A DNA stretch of 64,000 nucleotides, from assembly GCF_002950945.1 (NCBI RefSeq), contig NZ_CP012673.1, positions 7,640,501 to 7,704,500 on the forward strand, written 5' to 3'. Shown in pieces: positions 12,739 to 21,111 of this stretch. The stretch is from Sorangium cellulosum (lineage in GTDB: Bacteria; Myxococcota_A; Polyangia; Polyangiales; Polyangiaceae). The notes under the pieces are model-generated. The model was given only the letters and a program-made list of their open reading frames with translations, was not told the DNA's origin and did not search any database. The translations under genes and the position numbers were made by a program. The stretch's first letter is position 1; every line of letters starts with the position of its first letter.

Positions 12739-12810
12739 TGGGCGCAGCAGGACTTGAACCTGCGACTTCGTCCGTGTGAAGGACGCACTCTACCGCTGAG
12801 TTATGCGCCC
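12739..12810 (-). tRNA. tRNA-Val (anticodon CAC)
   Basis: Read on the minus strand this folds into a complete cloverleaf: acceptor GGGCGCA paired with TGCGCCC plus discriminator A, D stem ACTC/GAGT, anticodon stem CGTCC/GGACG with loop TTCACAC (anticodon CAC), and T arm GCAGG TTCAAGT CCTGC. CAC reads the GUG valine codon. The 3' CCA is not encoded and must be added. It stands alone after the Mla-like genes, with its own promoter at 12854-12882. Confidence 0.95.
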
Positions 12811-12853
12811 GATGCCAGCCGGTTGTCACCCGGCCGTTTCGGAAGACGTGGCG

Positions 12854-12882
12854 CTTTTAACCCAGAGATCGGCGTTCGACAA
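12854..12882 (-). promoter_or_regulatory. Promoter of tRNA-Val(CAC)
   Basis: On the minus strand TTGTCG (12877-12882) and TAAAAG (12854-12859) are separated by 17 bp. They lie 43 bp upstream of the mature tRNA 5' end. An AT-rich -10 in this GC-rich setting is telling. Inferred. Confidence 0.6.
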
Positions 12883-13065
12883 GAACAACTCGCTGGTGAT
12901 GGCGAAACTTTCTTCGAAAGGGCTCGGGCGACCCTGGCAGCGGCGTGCGCTGGACGCGGCGCGAGCGGCTCCCCGCCCGAGGTTCAGCCTCCGGTACACG
13001 CGTGCCCGCTGCACCTCAGCGGGGTTCCTTGGGCTTCGGCGACGAGGGCGATGAAGACGCTGACG

Positions 13066-14193
13066 CTACGGAGCGGGCGGCGGCGTGGTGCCCCCGACCT
13101 GGACAGCAGGCTTCTCCTCGTCCTTCTTGATCGAGTAGCGCACGAGGGCGCGGAGCACGTCGTTGCGCTGCACGTTGCCGAGCAGGCTCTTCATGTCCTC
13201 GTAGATCGAGGGATCGACGAGGAGCGCGCCGAGGGTCCCCTTCCCCGCCCTCATGTCGTGCACGATCGCCCGCAAGTCGCCCGTCATCGCCGTCACGTTG
13301 GCGAGCGCCTCGGCGCCGTCGCCGTTGCCCCCGTACAGCGCGTCGTGCGCCAGGCTGTCGCTCTCGCGGATGCCCCGCAGGGTCATCGCGACCTCGTCGG
13401 CGGCGTTCCCGAACTGCTGGATCTGCTTCTGCGGGCCGTCGCCGTAGATGACGTCGTGCGCAAACCCCGGCCCCTCCTTGACGCGCGAGACGACCCCCCT
13501 CACCTCGCGCAGCGTGCCCACGAGCTCCGTGCTCACGCGGTCGAGGCTCGCCACGGCCCGCGAGATGCGCTCGGCCTCCTCCGGATCGGTCAGGAAGCGG
13601 CGCGGGTAGCCGTCGCCCTCGGTGACCTGCTTCATCAGCGTGTTCACCGACGCGACCGTCTCGTGCAGATCCTTGTGCAGCTTCTCGTCGGCGATGCTCT
13701 CCGTGACCTTCTGGATGTTGGTCAGCGTCGCCTCGGCCTTCTCGGCCATGCCGCTCACCTGCCCCATCACGTCGGTCGGCACCTCTCCTGGAATATTCCC
13801 GCCTGGCGGGAGCGATTCCGTGCTCTGCCCCTTCGTGATCTCCAGCATCTTGTCGCCGAGGAGGCCCTTGTTCGCGATCTGGGCCCTGCTGTCGACCCGG
13901 ATCCGGCTCGACTCGCTCTCGACGATCTCGATCCTCACGTAGATCGTGTTGTCCTTCGGATCGGGGCCGTACCCGACCTCGGCGACGTGGCCGATGTCGA
14001 TGCCGCCCATACGGATGGGTGCGCCCGGCTTCAGCCCCTGCACGTCGGCGAAGTTCGTGGTGAACTCAACGGACGAGTCGAAGAGCCGCCGCTCGTCGCC
14101 TATCAGGAAAATTACCAGTCCGGAGAGGAAGAGCCCCGCCAGCACAAAGAGTCCGACCTTCAGATCGCGCGCTTTGCCCATGCGGGAGGGCAT
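13066..14193 (-). CDS. MCE/MlaD-family lipid-transport protein
   Basis: A 375-residue protein. An N-terminal signal anchor (DLKVGLFVLAGLFLSGLVIF) is followed by an MCE domain at about 40-115, with the usual GLKPGAPIRMGGIDIGHVAEV core. The long C-terminal region (120-360) is amphipathic helix or coiled coil, as in proteins that form a periplasmic hydrophobic tunnel. It is longer than E. coli MlaD (about 180 residues). It lies 23 bases downstream of an MlaF-type ATPase. The pair would move phospholipids or other lipids between the membranes. Start is ATG 14193 or the in-frame ATG at 14181. No MlaE permease is present next to it. Confidence 0.9.
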   Translation of the reverse strand: MPSRMGKARDLKVGLFVLAGLFLSGLVIFLIGDERRLFDSSVEFTTNFADVQGLKPGAPIRMGGIDIGHVAEVGYGPDPKDNTIYVRIEIVESESSRIRVDSRAQIANKGLLGDKMLEITKGQSTESLPPGGNIPGEVPTDVMGQVSGMAEKAEATLTNIQKVTESIADEKLHKDLHETVASVNTLMKQVTEGDGYPRRFLTDPEEAERISRAVASLDRVSTELVGTLREVRGVVSRVKEGPGFAHDVIYGDGPQKQIQQFGNAADEVAMTLRGIRESDSLAHDALYGGNGDGAEALANVTAMTGDLRAIVHDMRAGKGTLGALLVDPSIYEDMKSLLGNVQRNDVLRALVRYSIKKDEEKPAVQVGGTTPPPAP

Positions 14194-14216
14194 CTTGAGC
14201 TATCTCGAGGGGATCG

Positions 14217-14996
14217 TCACGCGCCGAGAAGAGTCTGGACGTCTTCGTTCACGGGGGCGGTCCCGGTGATGAAATTGGCGACATGCGGATCTTTGGAGGC
14301 CCGGAAGTCGTCCGGCGTGCCGGTCGCGATGACCTCGCCGCGGTAGATCATCGCCATCCGGTCCGAGATCGAGAACGCGCTCTTCATGTCGTGCGTCACC
14401 ACGATGCTCGTCACGTTGAGGGCCCCCTTGAGCCCCTTGATGAGGTGGTTGATGCGCTCGGTGTTGATCGGATCCAGGCCGGTCGTCGGCTCGTCGTAGA
14501 GCAGCACCTCGGGCTGCACCGCGATGGCGCGGGCGAGGCCGACGCGCTTCTTCATGCCGCCGGACAGGTCGCCCGGGCGCATCTGCTCGATGCCGGGCAG
14601 GCCGACGAGGGAGAGCGCCCAGTGCACGCGCTCGGCGATCTGCGCCTCCGTCATCTCCTTGCGGTAATGTTCGTGCAGCCCGTAGGCGACGTTCTCGCCG
14701 ACGGAGATCGAGTCGAACAGGGCGCCGCCCTGGAAGAGCATCGCGATGCGCTGGCGCACCCCGGCGATGCGCTTCTCGCTCAGGGTCGTGAGCTCCTCGC
14801 CGTGGTACGTGATGGATCCGCCGTCGGCGTTGAGCAGGCGGATCAGCAGCTTGAGCATGACGCTCTTGCCGACGCCCGAGCCCCCCATGACGGTGAGCGT
14901 CTCGCCCGGGTACACCTCGAGGTTCAGGTCGCGGTAGATGACCTTCGGGCCGAAGGCCTTGCGCACATGCGAGAACCGGATCATCGGCTCAGCCAC
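14217..14996 (-). CDS. ABC transporter ATP-binding protein, MlaF type
   Basis: A 259-residue ABC ATPase. Walker A is GGSGVGKS near residue 37, the signature LSGGMKKR near 143 and Walker B VLLYDEPTTGLD near 164, followed by the switch His in VVTHDM. The overall pattern (KLLIRLLNADGGSITYHGEE, MLFQGGALFDSISV) is that of MlaF/Mkl ATPases that power MCE lipid transporters. Start is GTG 14996 or ATG 14984. It lies 40 bases after recJ and 23 before the MCE gene, on one strand with the Sec genes. The cognate MlaE permease must be encoded elsewhere. Confidence 0.93.
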   Translation of the reverse strand: MAEPMIRFSHVRKAFGPKVIYRDLNLEVYPGETLTVMGGSGVGKSVMLKLLIRLLNADGGSITYHGEELTTLSEKRIAGVRQRIAMLFQGGALFDSISVGENVAYGLHEHYRKEMTEAQIAERVHWALSLVGLPGIEQMRPGDLSGGMKKRVGLARAIAVQPEVLLYDEPTTGLDPINTERINHLIKGLKGALNVTSIVVTHDMKSAFSISDRMAMIYRGEVIATGTPDDFRASKDPHVANFITGTAPVNEDVQTLLGA

Positions 14997-15036
14997 GCGG
15001 AGACGCTAGCACGCCGCCGGGACCCGCCGCGAACGC

Positions 15037-16812
15037 TCAGTGCGGGCCAGAGATGTGCTCGATCCTGATCTCGACCGCGTCCCCGCCGCGCCAGGCGTCG
15101 CGGCGGAGGCGGCCCACCACGTCGACGCGCCCGCCCGCAAGGCGGGCCGCGAGCTCGCCCAGCTCGAAGCCGAAGCACGCGATGTCGCGCCGGGCGAAGC
15201 TGAGCTCCAGCTTGAGGTGGCCCTTCAGGTTCCTCGCCGAGCGCACGGCCGCGCCCGCTACGAGGACGTAGGCCGGGCGGTTCCCCTCGCCGCACGGCTC
15301 CAGGCGCTCGAGATCGCGCGCCACGGCGGCCGGGTCGTCGCGGTCGTCGAGCCGCGCGTGGGCGGCCGCGAGCGCGGCCGCGGCCGGGAGCTCCTGCTCG
15401 CGGAAGGTGTCGCACCACGCCGCCCGGAGCGCCTCGACGCGGTCGGCGCGCACCTCGACGCCAGCCGCCGCCTGATGGCCGCCGAAGCCTTCGAGCTCGG
15501 CGCGGCAGCGGGACAGCGCGTCGTGGAGCCGGGCGCCGGCGGGGCCGCGCACCGATCCGCGCCCCTTCGCCCCCTCGAGGGCGATGACGATCGTCGGCTT
15601 GCCGTAACGCGCCGTGATCCTGCCCGCGACGATGCCGACCACGCCGGGGTGGAAGCCCTGGCGCGCGATCACGATCGCCGGGTCCCGCTCGAAGCCGGCG
15701 CGCTCGATCTCGGCGAGCGCGGACGTCAGCATCTCGTCCTGGATCGCGCGCCGCTTCATCTGCGCCTGCTCGACCGTGGCGGCGAGCGCGGAGGCGGTCA
15801 CGCTGTCCTGCTCGAGCAGGAGCTCCAGCGCGACGTCGGGATCCCCGAGCCGGCCCGGCGCGTTGAGGCGGGGCGCGATCCGGAAGGCGATGTCCTCGGC
15901 CGAGGCGCCTCGCCCGAGGTCGAGGTTGGCCAGCGCCGCGAGCGCGCGCAGCCCGGGCCGCGCGCCGGCCTGGAGCACGCCGAGGCCGGCGCGCACGAGC
16001 GCGCGGTTGTCGCCGGTCAGCGGCGCGACGTCGGCGACCGTGCCGATGGCGACGAGATCGAGGTAAGGGCGGAGATCGAGCGACGAGCCGAGCTTCTTGC
16101 GCACGGCGGCGAGCAGCGAGAGCGCGAGGCCGCACGACGCGAGCCCCTTGTACGGGAAGCCGCAGTCGGCGCGGTGCGGGTTCAGGAAGGCGATCGCCGG
16201 GAGCGGCTCGGCCGGCACGAGGTGGTGGTCGATGACGACGCAGTCGATGCCGGCCGCGCGCGCGGCGGCCAGTCGCTCGTGGTCGCTCGATCCGCAGTCG
16301 CACGTGATGAGCAGCGTGGGCGCAGCGCGCTTCACACGCTCGAGGGCCGGCGCCGAGAGGCCGTAGCTGCCCTCGGCGCGCGTCGCGAGCAGCGGGGTCA
16401 CCTGGCCGGAGAGGGCGCGCAGCGCGCCGGTCATGACGGCGGTCGCGGTGATGCCGTCGCAGTCGTAGTCGCCGAAGACGACGATGCGCTCGCCGGCGCG
16501 CACGGCGCGCGCGATCCGCTCGGCGCTCGCCTCGCGGTCGGCCATGCCGTCGGGCGACGTGAGGTGCGAGAGCCGCGGGTCGAGGAAGCGCCGGGTCGCC
16601 TCGTCCGGCGCCCGGCCGGAGCGGTGCAGGATGTCGGCGACCGTGATCGACAGCCCCAGCTCGCGCGCCATCGCGAGCGCGTCCGGGGACGCCTCGCCGG
16701 GATCCGGGAGGCGCTCCGCGGCCGGCGCGCCGCCTCGCGCAGCGGGCGAGGCGGGGACTGGAACCTCGCGCTCCGCGATCTCCTTCCAGGCCTCCGTCGC
16801 CGCGCTCGTCAT
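15037..16812 (-). CDS. recJ: Single-stranded-DNA-specific exonuclease RecJ
   Basis: A 591-residue DHH-family 5'-3' exonuclease for single-stranded DNA, used in recombination and repair. Motifs are the metal-binding VFGDYDCDGITATAV near residue 114, CDCGSSD, and VVIDHHLVP with NPHRADCGFPYKGL downstream. The DHHA1 domain contains GRGSVRGPAG and GFGGHQAAAG. A C-terminal OB-like domain completes the usual length. An N-terminal extension of about 45 residues precedes the conserved region. It sits between secF and the Mla-like ATPase and is probably part of the same long transcript. Confidence 0.95.
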   Translation of the reverse strand: MTSAATEAWKEIAEREVPVPASPAARGGAPAAERLPDPGEASPDALAMARELGLSITVADILHRSGRAPDEATRRFLDPRLSHLTSPDGMADREASAERIARAVRAGERIVVFGDYDCDGITATAVMTGALRALSGQVTPLLATRAEGSYGLSAPALERVKRAAPTLLITCDCGSSDHERLAAARAAGIDCVVIDHHLVPAEPLPAIAFLNPHRADCGFPYKGLASCGLALSLLAAVRKKLGSSLDLRPYLDLVAIGTVADVAPLTGDNRALVRAGLGVLQAGARPGLRALAALANLDLGRGASAEDIAFRIAPRLNAPGRLGDPDVALELLLEQDSVTASALAATVEQAQMKRRAIQDEMLTSALAEIERAGFERDPAIVIARQGFHPGVVGIVAGRITARYGKPTIVIALEGAKGRGSVRGPAGARLHDALSRCRAELEGFGGHQAAAGVEVRADRVEALRAAWCDTFREQELPAAAALAAAHARLDDRDDPAAVARDLERLEPCGEGNRPAYVLVAGAAVRSARNLKGHLKLELSFARRDIACFGFELGELAARLAGGRVDVVGRLRRDAWRGGDAVEIRIEHISGPH

Positions 16813-16897
16813 CGCGCCAGCGCGTACACCGGCGCGATGAGGGCGTCCATGGCCTGGGGCCGGGCGGCGCGGGCGAGCGCGACCACGGGCGTGGCGG

Positions 16898-18145
16898 TCA
16901 GACGACGGCGTCGGCGCGCTTCTGCGCGCGGACGCGGTTGATCTTCTTGCGCTTCAGCGACGAGCCCGAGCCGCCGAAGAACTTGCGGTCGATCCACTCG
17001 GTGAGCGGCGCCGCGACGTAGATGGACGAGTACGTCCCGACGATGATGCCGACGACGAGCGTGAACGCGAAGTCCTTGATGACGCCGGTCCCGTAGATGA
17101 AGAACATGAGCAGGGAGAGCGCCGTCGTCGTCGACACGAGGATGGTGCGCCCGAGCATCTCGGAGAGCGAGAAGTTGATGACCCCGTGGAAGCTCATGTC
17201 GCGGTGCTTCGCCAGGTTCTCGCGGATCCGGTCGTAGACGACGACCGTGTCCGTGATCGAGTAGCCGACGATCGTGAGCAGCGCGGCGACGGTGGAGAGG
17301 GTGATCTCTCGCTGGGTGATGACCATCGCGCCGAGCGCGATGCCGACGTCGTGGATGAGCGCGAGGATGCCGCCCGGCGCGAACCGGATGTCGAACCGGA
17401 ACGCGATGTACGCCATGATGAAGAAGAACGAGATGAGGATGCTCTTGATGGCCGCGTCGCGCAGCTGCGCGCCGGCCTTCGGCCCGATCCACTCGACCCG
17501 GAGCGCCTGATCCGGCACCGTGTCCGCGCCGAGGTGCTGCCGGAGCCCGTCCAGCAGCTGGTCGCCCTTGGATTTCAGGTAGAGCTCGACCTTGTGATCG
17601 CGCTCGCTCACGACGAGCGGGTTGTTCGCGCTGGGCCTGAGCTCGACCCCCTCGACCCCCTCGAGCTGCTTCTTGAGCCCCTCCAGATCGGGCGCGGCGT
17701 CGTAGCGGGCGGAGATCTTGTCGCCGCCGGGGCTGAACTTGACCTCGATGGCGCGCACGGCCGGCGGGCAGCGATCCTCGGGGACGGGGACGTTCTCGGG
17801 CGGCAGGCACATGCGGTCGCGCACCGCCTCCTTCTGCTGCTCCGAGAGCGCCGAGACCTCGTGCACGCGGATGAGGAAGCGGTTCGCGTTGGCCGGATCC
17901 GACACGGACACGACGTCCGGCGCGTCGAAGCCCGCCTTGGTGACGGCCTCGCGGACCTCGGCGCTGGAGACCGGGGTCTTGAACGCGACCTCGACCTCGG
18001 TGCCTCCCTTGAAGTCGGTCCCGAGCCGCGGCCCCGGCACGATGAACGCGACGATCGAGAGGACGAGCAAGATCCCGCTGAAGCCCATGAAGAGCCAGCG
18101 CTTGCTCATGAAGTCGAACTGGCGGCCATGTTTGATGAGTTCCAT
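16898..18145 (-). CDS. secF: Protein translocase subunit SecF (enlarged periplasmic domain)
   Basis: A 415-residue SecF, part of the SecDF-YajC complex that uses proton motive force to assist protein export. The signature LGTDFKGGTEVEV (near residue 42) and the transmembrane RND-type motif region (SITDTVVVYDRIREN) are intact, with six predicted membrane helices. It is about 90 residues longer than E. coli SecF. The extra length lies in the first periplasmic loop, which carries a cysteine-containing insert (DRMCLPPENVPVPEDRCPPA). It follows secD by about 100 bp. Confidence 0.95.
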   Translation of the reverse strand: MELIKHGRQFDFMSKRWLFMGFSGILLVLSIVAFIVPGPRLGTDFKGGTEVEVAFKTPVSSAEVREAVTKAGFDAPDVVSVSDPANANRFLIRVHEVSALSEQQKEAVRDRMCLPPENVPVPEDRCPPAVRAIEVKFSPGGDKISARYDAAPDLEGLKKQLEGVEGVELRPSANNPLVVSERDHKVELYLKSKGDQLLDGLRQHLGADTVPDQALRVEWIGPKAGAQLRDAAIKSILISFFFIMAYIAFRFDIRFAPGGILALIHDVGIALGAMVITQREITLSTVAALLTIVGYSITDTVVVYDRIRENLAKHRDMSFHGVINFSLSEMLGRTILVSTTTALSLLMFFIYGTGVIKDFAFTLVVGIIVGTYSSIYVAAPLTEWIDRKFFGGSGSSLKRKKINRVRAQKRADAVV

Positions 18146-18243
18146 CGTCGTGTCTCAATCGGAGAGCCGCCTCGGCGGTCTCGTTCAAAATCGGGGAGCC
18201 GCGCCCGCGGCATCCACCAGGGTGGGCGAGCGCGCTCTTCTTG

Positions 18244-20397
18244 TCAGCCGAGCGAGAGCGTCTTGACCTTCCGGCCGCGGACCGCCCAGTCGAACATCAG
18301 GCGGGTGCACACGACGCCCGTGAACAGGCTGACGGCGATCCCGACGATCAGCGTGACGGCGAAGCCCTTGATGGGACCGGTGCCGTACTGCATGAGGATG
18401 AGCCCCGAGATCAACGTCGTCACGTGGCCGTCGAGGATGGCGCTGAACGCCTTGTCGTAGCCGACGTCGACGGCGGCGCGCGGGCTCTTGCCGTTGCGGA
18501 GCTCCTCGCGGATGCGCTCGTTGATCAGCACGTTGGCGTCGACCGCGATGCCGATGGTGAGCGCGAGGCCGGCGATGCCCGGCAGCGTCATCGACGCGCC
18601 GAACATCGCGAGGATCGCGACCTGAAGGACGAGGTTGAAGATGACGGCGATGTCCGCGATGAGCCCGGCGCGGCTGTAGATCAGCACCATGAACCCGAGC
18701 ACGAGCATGCTGCTCGCGATCGCGCCCTTCACGGCCTGGTTGATGGCGTCCTTGCCCAGCGACGGGCCGATGCGCTGCTCGTTGGACGGGGAGATCGGGG
18801 CCGGCAGCGCGCCCGAGCGGAGCACCAGCTCGAGCTTGCGCGCGTCCTGGAGCTGCTGATCGGGGTTCTGCGAGCCCATCGTGATCTGCGCGCGGCCGCC
18901 GCCGATCTTCGTCTGGATGACCGGCGCGCTCTCGACCTTCTCGTCGAGGATGATCGCGAACCGGCGCTTGATGTTCCTGCCGGTGATGTCCTCGAACCGG
19001 TCGGCGCCGGTCGGGGTGAAGTCCATCGAGACGTACCAGCCGCCGAGGCTGCCCTCGCTCTGGTCGGGGAGCGCCTGCGCGTCGCGCACCATGTCGCCGG
19101 TGATCTCGGCCTTGCTGAAGAGGAAGTACGTCCGCCAGCCGATCTCCTCGACGGCGTCCTTCTCCTCGTCGTACTCGTACAGCTTGCCGTAGCCGACCTC
19201 GTTGTCCGGCGGGACCTGGAGCGTGCCGACCCACTCGCGCAGCCGCTTCAGCGTGTCGCGCATCTCCTCGTGCTCGCCGCGCACCATCCGGGCGAAGTGC
19301 ACCGGCTTCGTCTTGTTCGGGCCCACCGGCGCGTTCTCGATCGAGAACGTCAGGCCCTTCGGGAGGTCGGCCTCCTTCGCGCTCTTCGCGATCGGCTCGA
19401 AGAAGTCGGTGTCGTCGTCGACCATCTTGAACTCGAGCCGCGCCGTCTGGCTGATGATGTCGCGGATCTGGTCGAAGGCGCGGTCGTCGTCGCCGGGGAC
19501 CTCGACGATGACGTCCTCGTCGCGCGTCGTGACGCTCGCCTCCTTGAGGCCGAGGCCGTCGACGCGGCGGAGCACCGTCTCCTTGGCCTGGGTCACCGCC
19601 CGCTCGCGGATGCCGCTCGAGACCTCGTCGCGGATCCGGAACTTCGCGACGCTGCGGTCCGCCGAGCGCTGGATCTGCAGCTCGCCGAGGAACCTCGAGA
19701 GGAACTCGTCGTTGATCTTCTCGGCGTCGGCCGGGTCGTTGAAGGTGATCGTGATCGTGTCGGAGCTCTCGCGCGACTTCTCGATGCGGAGCTTCGACTG
19801 GAGCTTCTGCATCTCCTCGATCGTCGGCGGCTTGTCGCCCTGGTGGAACCCGAACGCCGTCGCGAGCGCCGCGCGCAGGTCGTCGTAGTACCGGTCGCGC
19901 TTGTCGTTGATCGCCTCGTCGACGTCGACCGTGTAGACCAGGCGGAGGCCGCCCTTGAGGTCGAGCCCGCGCACCATGCGGAACGGGACGTTCGAGGTCA
20001 GGAAGCGGCTGAACCCGAGCTCGCCGCGCTGCGCCTTCGTCTCCTGCTCCGACCGCTCCTCGGACGACAGCCCTGCTTGATCGGGCCGGCCGTACCGCTC
20101 GTCGTGGTAGGTCGGGTAGATGCAGACCGCGGAGCCGAGCGCGAGGAACAGCACGAAGCCCGTCTTCGCCCGCCACGCGAAATCGATCCACGGCCCGGCG
20201 CAGAGCAGCGCCCACGGCACCATCAGCCCGAACGTCACGAGCGCCCAGAACACGTTGTAGTGGGCGGCGACCGCGGCGGATCCGGCGGAGATCGCGGCCC
20301 AAGCGAAGACGCTGCGCCGCGAACGGCTGAGCCACGCGCCGAGGAGGCACAGGCCGGCGATGCCGGCAAACCCGTACTGGAAGATGTTTAGGAGCAT
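18244..20397 (-). CDS. secD: Protein translocase subunit SecD
   Basis: A 717-residue SecD. The first membrane helix region is expanded: several hydrophobic stretches precede residue 90, against one helix in E. coli. The large periplasmic P1 domain begins at the conserved GLDLKGGLRLVYTV. The C-terminal five-helix RND-type channel includes GKDAINQAVKGAIASSMLVL and AVDANVLINERIREELR, which holds the functional Asp/Arg residues. It lies between yajC (55 bases upstream) and secF. It acts with SecF to pull substrates into the periplasm. Confidence 0.95.
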   Translation of the reverse strand: MLLNIFQYGFAGIAGLCLLGAWLSRSRRSVFAWAAISAGSAAVAAHYNVFWALVTFGLMVPWALLCAGPWIDFAWRAKTGFVLFLALGSAVCIYPTYHDERYGRPDQAGLSSEERSEQETKAQRGELGFSRFLTSNVPFRMVRGLDLKGGLRLVYTVDVDEAINDKRDRYYDDLRAALATAFGFHQGDKPPTIEEMQKLQSKLRIEKSRESSDTITITFNDPADAEKINDEFLSRFLGELQIQRSADRSVAKFRIRDEVSSGIRERAVTQAKETVLRRVDGLGLKEASVTTRDEDVIVEVPGDDDRAFDQIRDIISQTARLEFKMVDDDTDFFEPIAKSAKEADLPKGLTFSIENAPVGPNKTKPVHFARMVRGEHEEMRDTLKRLREWVGTLQVPPDNEVGYGKLYEYDEEKDAVEEIGWRTYFLFSKAEITGDMVRDAQALPDQSEGSLGGWYVSMDFTPTGADRFEDITGRNIKRRFAIILDEKVESAPVIQTKIGGGRAQITMGSQNPDQQLQDARKLELVLRSGALPAPISPSNEQRIGPSLGKDAINQAVKGAIASSMLVLGFMVLIYSRAGLIADIAVIFNLVLQVAILAMFGASMTLPGIAGLALTIGIAVDANVLINERIREELRNGKSPRAAVDVGYDKAFSAILDGHVTTLISGLILMQYGTGPIKGFAVTLIVGIAVSLFTGVVCTRLMFDWAVRGRKVKTLSLG

Positions 20398-20452
20398 GGA
20401 GTGTGGCGCCGCGGGGGGCGGTAAAAACTTCCTGGTGGGGCCGAGCGCCGGC

Positions 20453-20899
20453 CTACGACTTCTTGTCCTTCGCCGGTTCCTTCGCCTTGTCGGCGGCGGC
20501 CTTGGCCTCCGCCGCGGCCTCGCCCGGATCGGGGCCCTGGATCGCGCTCTTCAGGACTTGCACGTTCACGCCCGGGGCAATCTCGAGCTTGACCCTCGGG
20601 GAGTTCGGGCTGATGTCGGTGATCCTGCCGAGGATCCCGGACTGGGTGAAGACGCGGTCGCCCACCTTGAGGTTCGACTCGAGCTGCTTCTGCTTCTTGT
20701 TCTGGCTCCGCGTCATCAGGAAGATGAGCAGCAGCGGCAGCGCCAGGATCAGGAACGAGGAGGCGCCTCCGCCGAACGGCGAGGGCTGCGACTCCTGCCC
20801 GCCAGACGGCGGCGGCGGCTGACCTTCAGCGGGCGTCGCGGGCGCGGCGCCCGTTCGCCCGGGGGCGGGATTCGGCTGGAACCAGTTTGAGCTTGCCAA
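20453..20899 (-). CDS. yajC: Preprotein translocase subunit YajC
   Basis: A 148-residue protein from a TTG start at 20899, with GGAG about 12 bases upstream. A Pro/Gly-rich lead of about 40 residues precedes a single membrane helix (LILALPLLLIFLMTRSQ) and the soluble YajC core (NLKVGDRVFTQSGILGRITD). The lead and the C-terminal Ala/Lys/Glu tail make it longer than E. coli YajC (110). It heads the yajC-secD-secF run. Confidence 0.92.
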   Translation of the reverse strand: MASSNWFQPNPAPGRTGAAPATPAEGQPPPPSGGQESQPSPFGGGASSFLILALPLLLIFLMTRSQNKKQKQLESNLKVGDRVFTQSGILGRITDISPNSPRVKLEIAPGVNVQVLKSAIQGPDPGEAAAEAKAAADKAKEPAKDKKS

Positions 20900-21111
20900 G
20901 ATGACGCGTGTCTCCGGGTCCCGATGGGGCTCGCCCGCAAATTACGGGCCTCACCCAACCCCCCGGGGCTCGCCTCCATACCCAGGATCCAGAGGTCGCG
21001 CAAGCAGCTAGGCGGACAGCCTCACCCGGACATGACCGGAATCCAGTCCTGCCGCCTTTTCCAGCGCGGCCCCGCCCTGCTGCGCGCCGCCCTGCGCTGC
21101 CGACGCGGGCG

